The notes: generated by a model not told the origin, from the sequence alone. A stretch of 64,000 bases of DNA from CAIZQW01 sp942493055 (GCA_942493055.1 OW818680.1:2294001-2358000); one strand, 5' to 3'. Positions 42,201 to 50,903 are shown, numbered from the stretch's first letter. Made by a program: numbers and translations.

Positions 42201-44101
42201 AACTTTTAATGGAAGGGTTCTCTGGACATCCGTTAATCACCGATGCATGTAATGAGCACTTGAACAAGTCCAAACGCATGGATGTTTACGACGATTCCTT
42301 GATCGCCGCGTTAGCTAGAACCGAAGAGAGTAAGAAACGACTTATCGAGTGGGCAATCACCAACGAAGGCATGGGGTTTCATGCCGCGAATGCCCTCTTA
42401 TGGACATGGGGGAAGTCCGATCCTGAAGTCTCAGAAGCTATGGAACAAATACGGCAGGACAACACGCTTATCACAACTTATGCGTCCGTACTAGCCGCTA
42501 CAGAAAACGACAAAAAATACTCACGAAACAAACTGCTAAAAGCCGTCAGCACGGACAAACTTAATATATTCTCTTGTCTGGGTATTATTAACGCACTGGG
42601 ATCTTTACGAACTGAACAACCTGACAACGAGGTTGTTGATACGCTATTTTCGTATTTCGAAAGAGAGCCAGAGCAATTGAAAAGTCCTTATGGTGGGTAT
42701 GCACTAATCAATAATTTTGGCGATCATCCGAAAGTACGAGCATTGGCAGAACAATGGATGGAAGATTTTGACTGCCAGTGGAGTACTATTGCTAAAGTCT
42801 ATAGTGGCGAGAGCGAGATTCAAAATCGGATAAAGAGAATGTGCCGCTGTCAACCAGACGAACTTCGCCTGCAAATTATGTTTCGTTGCCGCCAGCGCGC
42901 GACGTATGACCCCGAGTTTCGTCTGATCGCTGAGGTTTTTAAATTCGAAGAGAATACGGATGTGCGGGTCATTGGGGCAATTACACTTGCCGAATCAATG
43001 ATCTCGCAAAATGAAGACACTACCGATTTAGCCAATTATTTTGCGAAAGAAACTACCGCCACGGGGCCTAGGTATGAGGCACGTCTTCAAGCTGGAATAG
43101 CCGGATTAATTTCACTTGGTCAATTAAGCAGGATTCAAGAACAGAAACTATTCAACGATAAAACCCCGAAAATAAACTTCGGCTATTCTCCAAACTGCAA
43201 TAACATTCTTGAAAAATACATTTTAAGAAACTGGCAGCAGTTAAAACAATCTCTGGGAGATACTCTTTGGGATTATTTTGATTCCGACAGAGAACTAGAA
43301 AAATTAAGGGAACATGCGAAATTGGTTGACCAACTAGCAATTGCTGAAGAAATTATATTTGAACTTCGAAAACGTGCACCCACATCAAAACTCGGCCTTG
43401 CTTTATTGGCAGAAAATAACGTGCCTGGCTGGGTAGATGCGTGTTTTGCTGCCATGGGACTAACAACAGGATGCCGTAGTGTTGGCGTTGCAGAAGCACA
43501 TGAGGCAAGTCGCTTAGTAGCTAAATATGGCGCCAACGACAATACTATCAAGAAGCAACTTGAGGATTTTGTGAAAAACAATCATGGGTTTTGTTATAGC
43601 GCTCTTGAAACACTTGCGCGGGGATGGCCCAATTCCGAGGCATTAAAGTCGGCATGGGAAAAGGCATCGGTGTCCCATCCCTATCAGAAGCTATCTCCAA
43701 TATTAATTTCGACCTGTGCTACAGCTCAACAGTTTACATCATGGCTATACAACTGGTTAGAAGAGAGGGCTTCTGATTCTAACCATTGGAAACTGACTGA
43801 CAATCGCTGGTTTGTAATGCGACGTTGTTTTAAAGATATAGAGGTTGCAACATTATTGTTGCAAAAGCTGCAGAACAGCATATCTACCAATGAATGGGTG
43901 TCGCTACCATGGCTCATTAGGAGCAGCTCATTAGAGAATGCGAATCAGAAGCTTCGCGAATGGGCTGAGCAGCACTGGAGAACAAGTGCTGAAAAGGATT
44001 GGTGTGTATTTGGGTTCGATCTGTTTAAGAGTGAATACGTACCGCTAAAAGAATCTCTTCTTGATCTATTACTGACCGATAAGCAGTACAATCTAAACTA
44101 G
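39251..44101 (+). CDS. Nuclease-NACHT-HEAT-like repeat protein (bacterial NLR-type defence)
   Basis: 1,616 residues from ATG 39251 (a GTG 30 bases earlier is possible; neither has a strong ribosome binding site). Residues about 35-190: Mrr-like restriction-endonuclease domain with GIDLYA (Asp74) and WQCKRY (Gln89-x-Lys91), the D...QxK variant of the PD-(D/E)XK site. Residues about 305-560: NACHT NTPase with Walker A GDPGSGKST (Lys316), Walker B LLLIDGLDE (398-403) and the winged-helix region. From about 640 to the end: helical repeats in which a short motif recurs (LANGWATD, LKGWPKDRD, IQGYPGDDD, LARGWPNSE), probably the sensor. The order effector-STAND-repeat sensor is that of antiphage bNACHT/Avs proteins. 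AT-rich, single gene, likely transferred. Confidence 0.85.
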   Translation: MNTYGNPIPNRLLVPGESNPVRKPPPSTRSQQLPTDEMSFENFQRLSVRLLSVMKCVVHCQEYGTPGQDQEGIDLYARLPNQSKIEVWQCKRYEKITASTIKYAVEEFLNGKLVADTFKFVLVTTAETEANSLADADQAAAKELQKHQIEFSLIGRTQLTVELKKYPEIIDDFFGREWVTECCGAEISEQLGQRLSAQDVPIYRKKLGDLYLGVFEQADAFQALTSSKDHAVSLPLSQRWVMPTLSCKQETAITPLCDTTSQDSEQENSPDGTQRGEPQTFKRNSKTSSASTEMSAEAFVGSTEQGVILGDPGSGKSTLLRVIALDLLSENPSMRLIAQRFGNRLPVWLPFAFLSTRVSSGDSIPDAAAAWIRKNGGDTELEQLLKRAICDNRLLLLIDGLDEWSDPDRAREAIVAIKGFLSQHPAGCFVTARPLGYDRLDHMSGDWKHGTLQALSHDQQAALVSLSLECVQPKLAHPVRQVEVDRFMRQLRLEETLDQLSSTPLMLVGLLSLWIRNKTLPSSRLAVCESLIKEMMEDHPSRRASISASNITLSSLQPPIRRGALASLAWAIHTSTDGVFLEHKEAENSFVRYFEETEGMLRADAKSYARLMLPISDQIIGVLSEASSGGDIQFVHRTFQELLAAEHLSSQPIENQEQQCKDHAGDPSWHQVLLFLIQKSNRPHETDKLISALGQEKTALRDEQMAKLLIAEAIFSQVRMSPSFRVEHANYILDNIECGTWMPLRVALLNKTLQAPAGSNVYALLVERLKAWTPKPGNFYVYDALAEWPQDSGAEDAIWSLMNSEDVYQQIRAAKALSLRCQGQEAWKKRLLDRLNQPLPCEALGVCLISLANGWATDADVIKVFEQGGNAKSPEIVLPSILGLVNAGRQDQHCKDQLLRQKDPIYYSEIAVEAALKGWPKDRDIKAAVLSSLSGSYSSNRIFGSEAAWRIAIQGYPGDDDVARLIAIEIAKEHSSFSYHISRELLMEGFSGHPLITDACNEHLNKSKRMDVYDDSLIAALARTEESKKRLIEWAITNEGMGFHAANALLWTWGKSDPEVSEAMEQIRQDNTLITTYASVLAATENDKKYSRNKLLKAVSTDKLNIFSCLGIINALGSLRTEQPDNEVVDTLFSYFEREPEQLKSPYGGYALINNFGDHPKVRALAEQWMEDFDCQWSTIAKVYSGESEIQNRIKRMCRCQPDELRLQIMFRCRQRATYDPEFRLIAEVFKFEENTDVRVIGAITLAESMISQNEDTTDLANYFAKETTATGPRYEARLQAGIAGLISLGQLSRIQEQKLFNDKTPKINFGYSPNCNNILEKYILRNWQQLKQSLGDTLWDYFDSDRELEKLREHAKLVDQLAIAEEIIFELRKRAPTSKLGLALLAENNVPGWVDACFAAMGLTTGCRSVGVAEAHEASRLVAKYGANDNTIKKQLEDFVKNNHGFCYSALETLARGWPNSEALKSAWEKASVSHPYQKLSPILISTCATAQQFTSWLYNWLEERASDSNHWKLTDNRWFVMRRCFKDIEVATLLLQKLQNSISTNEWVSLPWLIRSSSLENANQKLREWAEQHWRTSAEKDWCVFGFDLFKSEYVPLKESLLDLLLTDKQYNLN

Positions 44102-44186
44102 GAGATAAGAAGACAGAGCATGTCTTTATAGCGCCCTCCAACAGACTTGTTGTCAACAGCTTTGTTGGTAATAGTTCAGGGGCTAT

Positions 44187-44224
44187 GGATGTAGGGGTAT
44201 GCCCCCCATCGGGTATTTACATCC
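44187..44224. terminator. Hairpin between convergent genes
   Basis: GGATGTA (44187-44193) pairs with TACATCC (44218-44224), enclosing a GGGG-TATG-CCCC hairpin. It lies between the convergent NACHT and HNH genes and could terminate either, though neither flank has a long T run. Confidence 0.4.
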
Positions 44225-44307
44225 TGCTTGACACTCCATTTGTTTCTTCGTTTAATGGGAAGGATCAGCGACGATTGGTCATTTTACTGTCTGAGTGCAT
44301 GTGAGAG

Positions 44308-44979
44308 TTATAGGTCTTTCACACCCTTACCTCGATTGCATGCAAAACATAGTGTCCATAAGTTGAGCATTTCATCTGATCCGCCTTTTGCGACAGGAAT
44401 TTTATGATCCACCTCAAGCCGCGCTCCATCTTGCACCGACGCTCCACATATTTGGCATCGGTAAGCATCTCTGCGGAATATGTCAAACCTGATTGACACA
44501 GGAAGGCCTGAGCGAACCGTTGTGTTGCTCTTAAATTCGTTATAAGCCTCCTCAAGCGCCTGGATGGCTTCACTACAAGCCGAGTTACTTATCAAATGGG
44601 TTCGTAACTTCTCTAATGAAGTGATCTCTACAGGGAACGTCCTGTCTCCTCGTGCATCTCTTGAAAGATCCCCTATAGGATCATCACGGTTGTCTTGTTT
44701 TAAAAGCCAGCGATAGAAAGCCCCGACCATTGATTTCTTCGGATTGGGCAGTTTTGAGAAGAGATTGTGCGCCTCTTTTGGTCTTTGCAGCTTTCCCTTA
44801 CATTCTGCCTTTGTTTCATTCCAATCCTTAACTTCCTTATCGTATCTTTCCTTATCAGTCCCAAGATGTTTTTCCTCTGCAAAATGTTCCTTACTAACAA
44901 ACAAATCACAATAAGAACAGAAATACTGCCCGCTATTGCCTTCCTCTTCATCACCGTGAAAATAATATCGTTTTGTCAT
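44308..44979 (-). CDS. HNH endonuclease with zinc finger and YozE-like domain
   Basis: 223 residues, ATG 44979, GGAGAC upstream. N-terminal C2-type finger (CSYC, residues 21-24, with KEHF and KHL), a charged linker, a YozE/SAM-like segment (FYRWLLKQDNRDDPIGDLSRDARGD, about 88-112, read in pieces), and a C-terminal HNH nuclease: CQIC (175-178), LEVDHKIPVAKGG (His192), NLWTLC and CFAC (211-214). The zinc-stabilised HNH site appears complete. Free-standing HNH enzymes like this accompany restriction systems and defence islands. It is convergent with the NACHT gene and on the same strand as the HEPN and restriction genes. Confidence 0.85.
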   Translation of the reverse strand: MTKRYYFHGDEEEGNSGQYFCSYCDLFVSKEHFAEEKHLGTDKERYDKEVKDWNETKAECKGKLQRPKEAHNLFSKLPNPKKSMVGAFYRWLLKQDNRDDPIGDLSRDARGDRTFPVEITSLEKLRTHLISNSACSEAIQALEEAYNEFKSNTTVRSGLPVSIRFDIFRRDAYRCQICGASVQDGARLEVDHKIPVAKGGSDEMLNLWTLCFACNRGKGVKDL

Positions 44980-45161
44980 GCCATGTCTCCTTCCAAAGTC
45001 GTGTTAATCCACAGATTCCAACGTGCATCAAACATACGCCCCTTGTGTGGCTACGCTAGTTCCAGTTACGTCGCAAACGCTATATGATTAGAGCTATAAG
45101 ACCTGTCCTTCTGTAACCCTAGCCGCATTTCGTGTCATAGTGGTCTACAGCTTTGTTAACC

Positions 45162-45671
45162 TCACATTCTCTTAGCATATTTCGGCAAGTGCTCGTTTAC
45201 AGCCTCGTAAAGGCGTTCAGCTGTCTTCTCAAAAGACCGCGCTGAGTCGTACAGATCTTCTGGCAGAATAAACTCCTCAGATCGCTCGAACCCTTTGCGT
45301 CTGCTGCAACGTTGCTTGACACGCTTAACAAGGTCTGGATCCTTGGGATGATAATCCCAGAGCGAATGAATAAGGGAGTTTCGGCGTTGCTCACAATCCT
45401 CAATTTCCTTAACAACTACATCAAGGCTTCTGGGCAACTGATTAGCACACAGTCTGTGAAGAGCCAGCGAGACAAAGACATTCAACTTCGCTCGTGACGA
45501 CAATTCTGCTGTCACCATCCGCCCCACTTGTTTATCACTCGATACGAGTGCAGAAATACATGCGCCCAAAGTTGCATCCAACTCCTGGAACCCAACAACA
45601 TACTCACCGAGTTGTTGCATGGCCTCGACCCACGATGTCAGTGCTTTGCTCTCACGTTCTTGCTTGTTCAT
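45162..45671 (-). CDS. HEPN-like protein
   Basis: 169 residues from ATG 45671 (MNKQERESKALTSW; an upstream TTG at 45686 is less likely). All-helical composition. The motif RNSLIH (Arg97-x4-His102), preceded by a helix ending CEQR, matches the HEPN R-x4-H signature of predicted endoribonucleases. The C-terminal 60 residues are basic then helical (RCSRRKGFERSEE). It has no evident partner: the HNH gene lies 182 bp downstream and the restriction gene 133 bp upstream. Probably an accessory or abortive-infection effector of the island. AT-rich like its neighbours. Confidence 0.65.
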   Translation of the reverse strand: MNKQERESKALTSWVEAMQQLGEYVVGFQELDATLGACISALVSSDKQVGRMVTAELSSRAKLNVFVSLALHRLCANQLPRSLDVVVKEIEDCEQRRNSLIHSLWDYHPKDPDLVKRVKQRCSRRKGFERSEEFILPEDLYDSARSFEKTAERLYEAVNEHLPKYAKRM

Positions 45672-45803
45672 AATTTTTCTGGCCAAAAGTTGATTAGCCT
45701 CATCCCAGCTAGTTCTAAAACATTTTTATCGATAATAGATCTTTTCCTATAAAGGACAAGGAAAACTATAAACCCTTTCCCTTTGTAACGCTAAACACAG
45801 CAC

Positions 45804-46544
45804 TTACATCAGTCGGCTGGATGTCGCTAGGCAATGCCCGGCAAAGGTTGCAAGGAAGGTTTTGAGGCTGGTCATGGAGGAGAGGTCGCTGTAATTGCCT
45901 GTTTTGGCTGAAGTCTTGGGTGACGCAAGAAGCGCGGTAGCTGTGTAGAGTTTTTCCTGCATCAATTTCTGGCAGAGGACATCATAGCGCTGCAAGTAGC
46001 ATGCGGACTTAAATTCGGGTAAGATTGGAAAGTGCGGTGATTTGTCCTTCACCGGAGTACGTGACGTAGGCGCATCTTCAACGAGCATGACCCAGCCGGC
46101 AAACGGAGTGGGGTGCTTGCCGAAAGCCCCTTCACGATAGGCGACCCAGAAATCATGCGCAGTTCCGAGTGCCTCCTCTGTACGGTTGTTGAAATTGTTT
46201 CCAAAGGATGGTCCGACTTGGCTTTTCAGTTCAATCGCCGCGACCAACTCGCCTTTGCAGGTAATAAGAATGTCCCATAACTTGGTCGGACGAAAGAAGC
46301 CTGGCAATGTGAGCACGGCACGTTCCAAATGGATTTGCGCATCCTTGAGTCCATTGGCCTTTGCAATTGCCACAATCAGCTTGGAAAAGCCATCCATGTT
46401 CTTGCCTGCCGTGACCTGGCTCCGCGTCCCCTGATCAGCAACGCCTCTCTCCTTTTGGCTCTCCCCCGCCTTCTTCCTGTTCTTCCAAAATGCGCGGACA
46501 GCTTTCTTTGCATCATCTTCGAAATTGCCTAACTCGATTGACAT
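45804..46544 (-). CDS. Type II restriction endonuclease, XhoI/PaeR7I family
   Basis: 246 residues, ATG 46544, beginning inside the last codons of the methyltransferase gene (16-bp overlap). The PaeR7I/XhoI family pattern is clear: TKLWDILITCKGELVAAIELKSQVGPSFGNNFNNR, cited as LWDILI (Asp91) and IELKSQ (Glu105, Lys107), followed by RTEEALGTAHDFWVAYREGAFG (in part) and GWVMLVEDA. Asp91, Glu105 and Lys107 form the PD-(D/E)XK site. Known members recognise CTCGAG and leave 4-base 5-prime overhangs; the same specificity is inferred. Together with the upstream methyltransferase it forms a complete restriction-modification unit. Confidence 0.9.
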   Translation of the reverse strand: MSIELGNFEDDAKKAVRAFWKNRKKAGESQKERGVADQGTRSQVTAGKNMDGFSKLIVAIAKANGLKDAQIHLERAVLTLPGFFRPTKLWDILITCKGELVAAIELKSQVGPSFGNNFNNRTEEALGTAHDFWVAYREGAFGKHPTPFAGWVMLVEDAPTSRTPVKDKSPHFPILPEFKSACYLQRYDVLCQKLMQEKLYTATALLASPKTSAKTGNYSDLSSMTSLKTFLATFAGHCLATSSRLM

Positions 46545-48424
46545 GGCTTTATCCCTTTCGTAAACGTCATAATCGTTTTGATCTCCTCCTCGGAGAGGTT
46601 ATAGAGTTCAGACACGGCTGCTTTTCTGGCATCTGAATCCTGTTTGGCGGTTGCCTGAAGCAATGCTTTCTTGAGCTTGTTGGGCACGTCCTTCCAGAGG
46701 GGCAGGTGCAGGCGTCTCAAATATTGAGCCTGCAAGCGGATACATCCGCCACGCATCTGCGTCGAGAATGAGCGCATGAGAAAAGCAAAGAGGTCGGACT
46801 GGAGCACCGCTTGTAGGGCCTGCAAATCCCAATCATCGGATGTGATGTAATAGAGGTTGTGATGCGGATAATACTCGCCTTTGTCATAGACGACCCGCAT
46901 GGAGCCGTTGATGTCCGGAATCAAGAGTTTCTTTTGCTTCATCAGTTCCGGGTAGATGCGGTCAATGGTGCGGTACCATTTATCGGTCGCCTTCTTTGCG
47001 CAGTGCCGCGCACAGAGCACGGCCTGATGTTTCATCAAGTAGGCGGCAAGTCTCGGACGCTTCTTCAAATCAACGAGCCCGCCATCTGGGGCAAACGGAT
47101 TGATCACCCAATGGCCAGACCAGGCAATCTTTCCGGTCTTGATGTCTTCATGCAGGATCAAGGGGAGTTTGCAGTCGGCTTCAACATCCAACGTCTCATC
47201 CGATCCAATAAAAATCTTATCCGCGCCTGTGGCCACACCAATGCCGACCTTGCATCCGGCCTCTTCTAAAAGCGGATACTCCTGTTCAAGCCGATTGATC
47301 AAGCTTATCCGATGGGCCCGGTCGATCACCCACGGCGCAGCGCCATTCGTCACATTGCCAATCTCATAGACCGGCTGATCGACTGGAACATTTTTGGCCA
47401 TCAAGGCTGCTGTGATCTTCTGGAGGCTAGGACGGGTGATTTCCGGGCGCACAGCAATGCGTGTCATACACCCTGCTTCCCGTGCAATGACCGTGATGGC
47501 TGGGTACGCTGTCACCTTGGAGCAGAAGGCATCGGTATCCACCATGTCGATATGGAACTTCAGGTGATACTCTTTGGCAATAAAGCCTCTCAATGGGCCA
47601 CCGTATTTGTTTTTCATCCACCGGTCCGAACAGATGAAGCCAAGGACACCCCCGCGCTTAAGAAGCGTCAATGCGCGTTCAATGAACAACACATAGACAT
47701 CTGCGCGGTCATAGAAGGTGACAAAGCGTGACCGATATTCCCCGTACAGTGCCGCAGGAATAAGTTCCTGTCGCACATAAGGCGGGTTTCCGACCACATA
47801 ATCAAAAACACCCTCAAAAGGTTTTAAGAGAAAATCGCCTTGATCAAGCCATTGATCCGCCAACATCCTCGCCTCTTCTTCCGAAAAGTCTTGTTCTTGC
47901 AGCGTATCGATCACAATTGAGCGTGTCGTTGAAAAAGTATCTTGGTGGAGTTCGACCGCCCGGATGGCACGCGCTAGCATCGACACGTCCGGCTGCTTCC
48001 GTGTCCCGTGTTGCGCCCGCCATGCACCCAGCAAGCGACGGATGATGGCCTGCAAAAACTCGCCGCCACCGAACGAAGGCTCCAAAATCGTCTGCGTCCA
48101 AAGGGGCTTGTCTTCCGTGTAACCCACAAGGTCCAAAATAAAATCAACAACCTCTGGACGCGTGAAGACCGAATCGCGGTTGAGATTCTTCTTCGCAGAG
48201 GCCATCACGAATACCGCATCCAAGACTTGCCGGGACACCAGCTCCTCGGGATTGAAGGGCAACAGCAGCTCCTCCGGGCGTACTTTGTACGCAACGCTGG
48301 GTTCAGCGACCATGAGCTTCTTTTGACCTGCCCCACTCGATTTCACGTAACGCTCATACAAGGGTTTTCGTTGAACGACCCTCTTTCTTGCCTGCTTTTC
48401 ACGTGCTTTCGGTTTTACTGACAT
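46529..48424 (-). CDS. N6-adenine DNA methyltransferase of the XhoI/PaeR7I type
   Basis: 631 residues from ATG 48424 (MSVKPKAREKQARKR...); an upstream in-frame start lies 81 bp away in a repeat-flanked region and is unlikely. SAM-binding motif I ILEPSFGGGEF near residue 105, catalytic motif IV NPPY (213-216, GNPPYVRQE), and the Eco57I/TaqI-type middle with YVLFIERALTLLKRGGVLGFICSDRW (in part). The C-terminal 250 residues are a target-recognition domain. It modifies adenine in the recognition sequence to protect the host; by analogy with M.PaeR7I and M.XhoI the site would be CTCGAG. Translationally coupled to the nuclease downstream. Higher GC than the NACHT/HNH genes, so the unit may have a separate origin. 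Confidence 0.9.
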   Translation of the reverse strand: MSVKPKAREKQARKRVVQRKPLYERYVKSSGAGQKKLMVAEPSVAYKVRPEELLLPFNPEELVSRQVLDAVFVMASAKKNLNRDSVFTRPEVVDFILDLVGYTEDKPLWTQTILEPSFGGGEFLQAIIRRLLGAWRAQHGTRKQPDVSMLARAIRAVELHQDTFSTTRSIVIDTLQEQDFSEEEARMLADQWLDQGDFLLKPFEGVFDYVVGNPPYVRQELIPAALYGEYRSRFVTFYDRADVYVLFIERALTLLKRGGVLGFICSDRWMKNKYGGPLRGFIAKEYHLKFHIDMVDTDAFCSKVTAYPAITVIAREAGCMTRIAVRPEITRPSLQKITAALMAKNVPVDQPVYEIGNVTNGAAPWVIDRAHRISLINRLEQEYPLLEEAGCKVGIGVATGADKIFIGSDETLDVEADCKLPLILHEDIKTGKIAWSGHWVINPFAPDGGLVDLKKRPRLAAYLMKHQAVLCARHCAKKATDKWYRTIDRIYPELMKQKKLLIPDINGSMRVVYDKGEYYPHHNLYYITSDDWDLQALQAVLQSDLFAFLMRSFSTQMRGGCIRLQAQYLRRLHLPLWKDVPNKLKKALLQATAKQDSDARKAAVSELYNLSEEEIKTIMTFTKGIKPCQSS

Positions 48425-48504
48425 ATTATGGGGGCAGTATATCACATCCTGTTGATTGCGCCAAAATGAAAAATCCGGCTCTTCACGGTTTGTCGAAAAT
48501 TCCA

Positions 48505-48745
48505 CCGCAAAAGCCGCAAATGTTGCGTGGCTATCTCATCCGCCTCACCCGTGGATATACGGATGGCGGAATGGATAGCCACGCGGAGGAAGGGAAAGGT
48601 GTCACACAAGGGAAAATGGGTGTTTACTTTTATCAGGAGAATCAAATTCATATTCCGCGCAAATGGTCGCTCCGCCGTCCATGTATCCATGGGTGAGGCG
48701 GGCTGACCATTTGCGCTCTTATAGCGGTTTTTGCGGTAAAACACG
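48505..48745. repeat. Palindromic MITE-like element beside the R-M genes
   Basis: Outer arms ACCGCAAAAGCCGC (about 48503) and GCGGTTTTTGCGGT (about 48726) face each other. Each half contains its own cruciform: GTGGCTATC/GATAGCCAC (about 48522-48583) and AAATGGTC/GACCATTT (about 48661-48715). The two cruciform centres are themselves inverted copies (CCGCCTCACCCGTGGATATA against TATCCATGGGTGAGGCGG). Frames crossing it on the minus strand are repeat-derived, not genes. The remainder of 48425-48860 is empty. Confidence 0.7.
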
Positions 48746-48860
48746 AAGCTATTTTCCACAAACAGTGAAGCGCCTTTTTTCTCATAATTCCTTGATTCCA
48801 CTTGAAACCCATAAACCCCTTGGGTATACTGCCTACCTACACATTATTTAGGAGGTGCTT

Positions 48861-49088
48861 ATGGGGCTATTTCGAGAGACTTTTACGATCATGGTCATCG
48901 GCATGTCGCTGGTCTTCTTTTTTCTCTTTATCGTGATCCAGTGCATGAATTTGATCGCCTTCATGGTCCGTCGCTACGAGGCGAAGCATCCGGCTCCTCC
49001 ACCTGAGACTGGAAGCGACGACACATCGCATCGACACCTGGTGGCGGCAATCGCCTTAGCAACAGACTTGATAACGGAAAAGCACTGA
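48861..49088 (+). CDS. oadG: Na+-translocating decarboxylase gamma subunit
   Basis: 75 residues from ATG 48861 with AGGAGG seven bases upstream. A single membrane helix (FTIMVIGMSLVFFFLFIVIQCMN, cited in part) followed by a short charged tail with a Pro-rich stretch (KHPAPPPETGSDD) and a histidine (HRHLV). This is the layout of OadG, which holds the alpha and beta subunits together and may bind zinc. It lies 14 bp before oadA. Its small size makes it easy to miss, but operon position and helix pattern support it well. Confidence 0.88.
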   Translation: MGLFRETFTIMVIGMSLVFFFLFIVIQCMNLIAFMVRRYEAKHPAPPPETGSDDTSHRHLVAAIALATDLITEKH

Positions 49089-49102
49089 AAGGATATCTGT
49101 AT

Positions 49103-50893
49103 ATGTCCCGCATTCGAATCACTGATCTCACCCTCCGCGATGCGCATCAATCGCTCTTCGCAACACGCATGCTGACCGAGGATATGCTGCCTGTCGCCAA
49201 ACAATTTGACAGCGCTGGTTTCTGGTCGCTCGAAACCTGGGGCGGCGCAACCTTTGACTCTTGCATCCGTTTCCTGAACGAAGACCCCTGGGTGCGCATC
49301 CGCACGCTCAAGGCTGCCATGCCCAATACGCCCATGCAGATGCTGTTGCGCGGGCAGAACCTTCTGGGCTATCGCCATTACGGCGACGATGTGGTCGAAG
49401 CTTTTGTCGGACGCGCGGCAGCCAACGGCGTGGATGTCTTCCGTGTCTTCGATGCGCTGAATGATGCGCGGAACATGCTGACCTCAATTAAGGCGGTCAA
49501 GAAGGCCGGCAAGCATGCTCAGGGAACAATCAGCTATGCGACGAGCCCTGTTCATAGCATAGACTCGTTCGTGGCCTTGGCACGCGAACTCCAGCAGATG
49601 GGCGCTGACTCGCTCTGCATCAAGGACATGGCCGGCCTGCTCAAGCCGTATGATGCTTTTGCGTTGGTGAAGGCCCTGAAAAAGGCTGTGGATCTTCCGA
49701 TCCAGATCCACTCCCATGCCACCACGGGCATGTCTGTTGCGACCTTGGTCAAGGCGATTGAGGCCGGAGCAGACGGTATCGACACCGCGATCGCCTCCAT
49801 GGCCATGGGCACGAGCCACTCGCCGACCGAGACACTCGTCGAAATCTTAGCCGGGACCGAATATGACACCGGTCTGGATCTGAAATCCCTCGTTGAGATC
49901 TCTGCCTATTTCCGTGACGTGCGCAAAAAATACAAGGCCTTCGAGTCCTCCTTCGTGGGCGCTGATCCGCGCATCCTGGTCGCGCAGGTTCCCGGCGGCA
50001 TGCTCTCCAACCTCGAAAGCCAGCTCAAGGAGCAGAACGCGCTGGACAAGCTCGATGCCGTGCTGGAAGAGATTTCGATTGTGCAGAAGGATTTCGGCTA
50101 CCCCCCCCTGGTCACGCCGACCAGCCAGATCACCGGCACACAGGCGGTCCTGAACGTCCTGTTCGGACGTTACGCCCAGCTCAGCAACGAGTCGAAGAAC
50201 CTGCTCGCCGGCAACTATGGCAAGACCCCTGCCACACCGAATGCTCAACTGGTGGCGCGCGCACTCAAAGAACTCAATCTGAAAGAGCAGGTCACCTGCC
50301 GTCCGGCGGACCTGATCCCGAATGAGTTCCACAAGCTGGAAGAGGAACTGCGCCAGAAGCTGGGAACCACCACGGTATCGCCTGAAGATGTGCTGACCTA
50401 CGCGATGTTCCCTCAGGTGGCACTGGGCTTCTTCAAGACGCGGGCCAACGGCCCTGTCAAGATCGAAGCGCCCAAGGCAGAGGCTCCTGCAAAAGCAGGC
50501 GCGGCGAAAGAGCATAACCATTTCATCGTCATCGTCGACGGGGTCGAACACAATGTCAGCCGTATCTCCGACGCGGATGGCCACGTGCATCTGCACGTCA
50601 ATGGAAAGCCCTTCAAGGTCAGCGTCGCAAAGACGCAAACCCCGACAGCAGCGACAGCGGCCCCCCTGCCTGCTGGTGCAGCGACCGCCAAGGTGCTCGC
50701 CCCGATGCCTGGGAAGATCCTCTCGCTCTCCGTAGCCGACGGGACACGCGCCGAGAAGGACCAGCCCATCTGCACCATGGAAGCGCTGAAGATGGAAATG
50801 GCGATCAAGACCCATCAAGCCGGCACAATCCGTTTTGCTGTCAAGCCTGGCGACACTATCAAGGCTGGCGACACCATCGCAGAAATCGCATAA
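49103..50893 (+). CDS. oadA: Oxaloacetate decarboxylase alpha subunit (carboxyltransferase plus biotin domain)
   Basis: 596 residues, ATG 49103. Residues 1-260: carboxyltransferase barrel with TDLTLRDAHQSLFATRM, GGATFDSCIRFLNEDPW, the biotin-binding/metal region CIKDMAGLL and the zinc ligands in IHSHATTGM. Residues 290-450: conserved PYC_OADA domain. An Ala/Pro/Lys-rich hinge (about 455-540) leads to the biotinyl domain, APMPGKILSL ... MEALKMEM, with Lys563 as the biotin site. The usual A-M-K-M is A-L-K-M here. Transfers the carboxyl group of oxaloacetate to biotin, for release by the beta subunit. A role in methylmalonyl-CoA or pyruvate carboxylation (PycB-like) is possible, but oadG and oadB favour the sodium pump. 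Confidence 0.93.
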   Translation: MSRIRITDLTLRDAHQSLFATRMLTEDMLPVAKQFDSAGFWSLETWGGATFDSCIRFLNEDPWVRIRTLKAAMPNTPMQMLLRGQNLLGYRHYGDDVVEAFVGRAAANGVDVFRVFDALNDARNMLTSIKAVKKAGKHAQGTISYATSPVHSIDSFVALARELQQMGADSLCIKDMAGLLKPYDAFALVKALKKAVDLPIQIHSHATTGMSVATLVKAIEAGADGIDTAIASMAMGTSHSPTETLVEILAGTEYDTGLDLKSLVEISAYFRDVRKKYKAFESSFVGADPRILVAQVPGGMLSNLESQLKEQNALDKLDAVLEEISIVQKDFGYPPLVTPTSQITGTQAVLNVLFGRYAQLSNESKNLLAGNYGKTPATPNAQLVARALKELNLKEQVTCRPADLIPNEFHKLEEELRQKLGTTTVSPEDVLTYAMFPQVALGFFKTRANGPVKIEAPKAEAPAKAGAAKEHNHFIVIVDGVEHNVSRISDADGHVHLHVNGKPFKVSVAKTQTPTAATAAPLPAGAATAKVLAPMPGKILSLSVADGTRAEKDQPICTMEALKMEMAIKTHQAGTIRFAVKPGDTIKAGDTIAEIA

Positions 50894-50903
50894 GGAGCGC
50901 ACC

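Noticed and set aside
48442..48801. 119-codon minus-strand frame upstream of the methyltransferase
   Set aside because: Lies entirely across the double-cruciform repeat and has no ribosome binding site.
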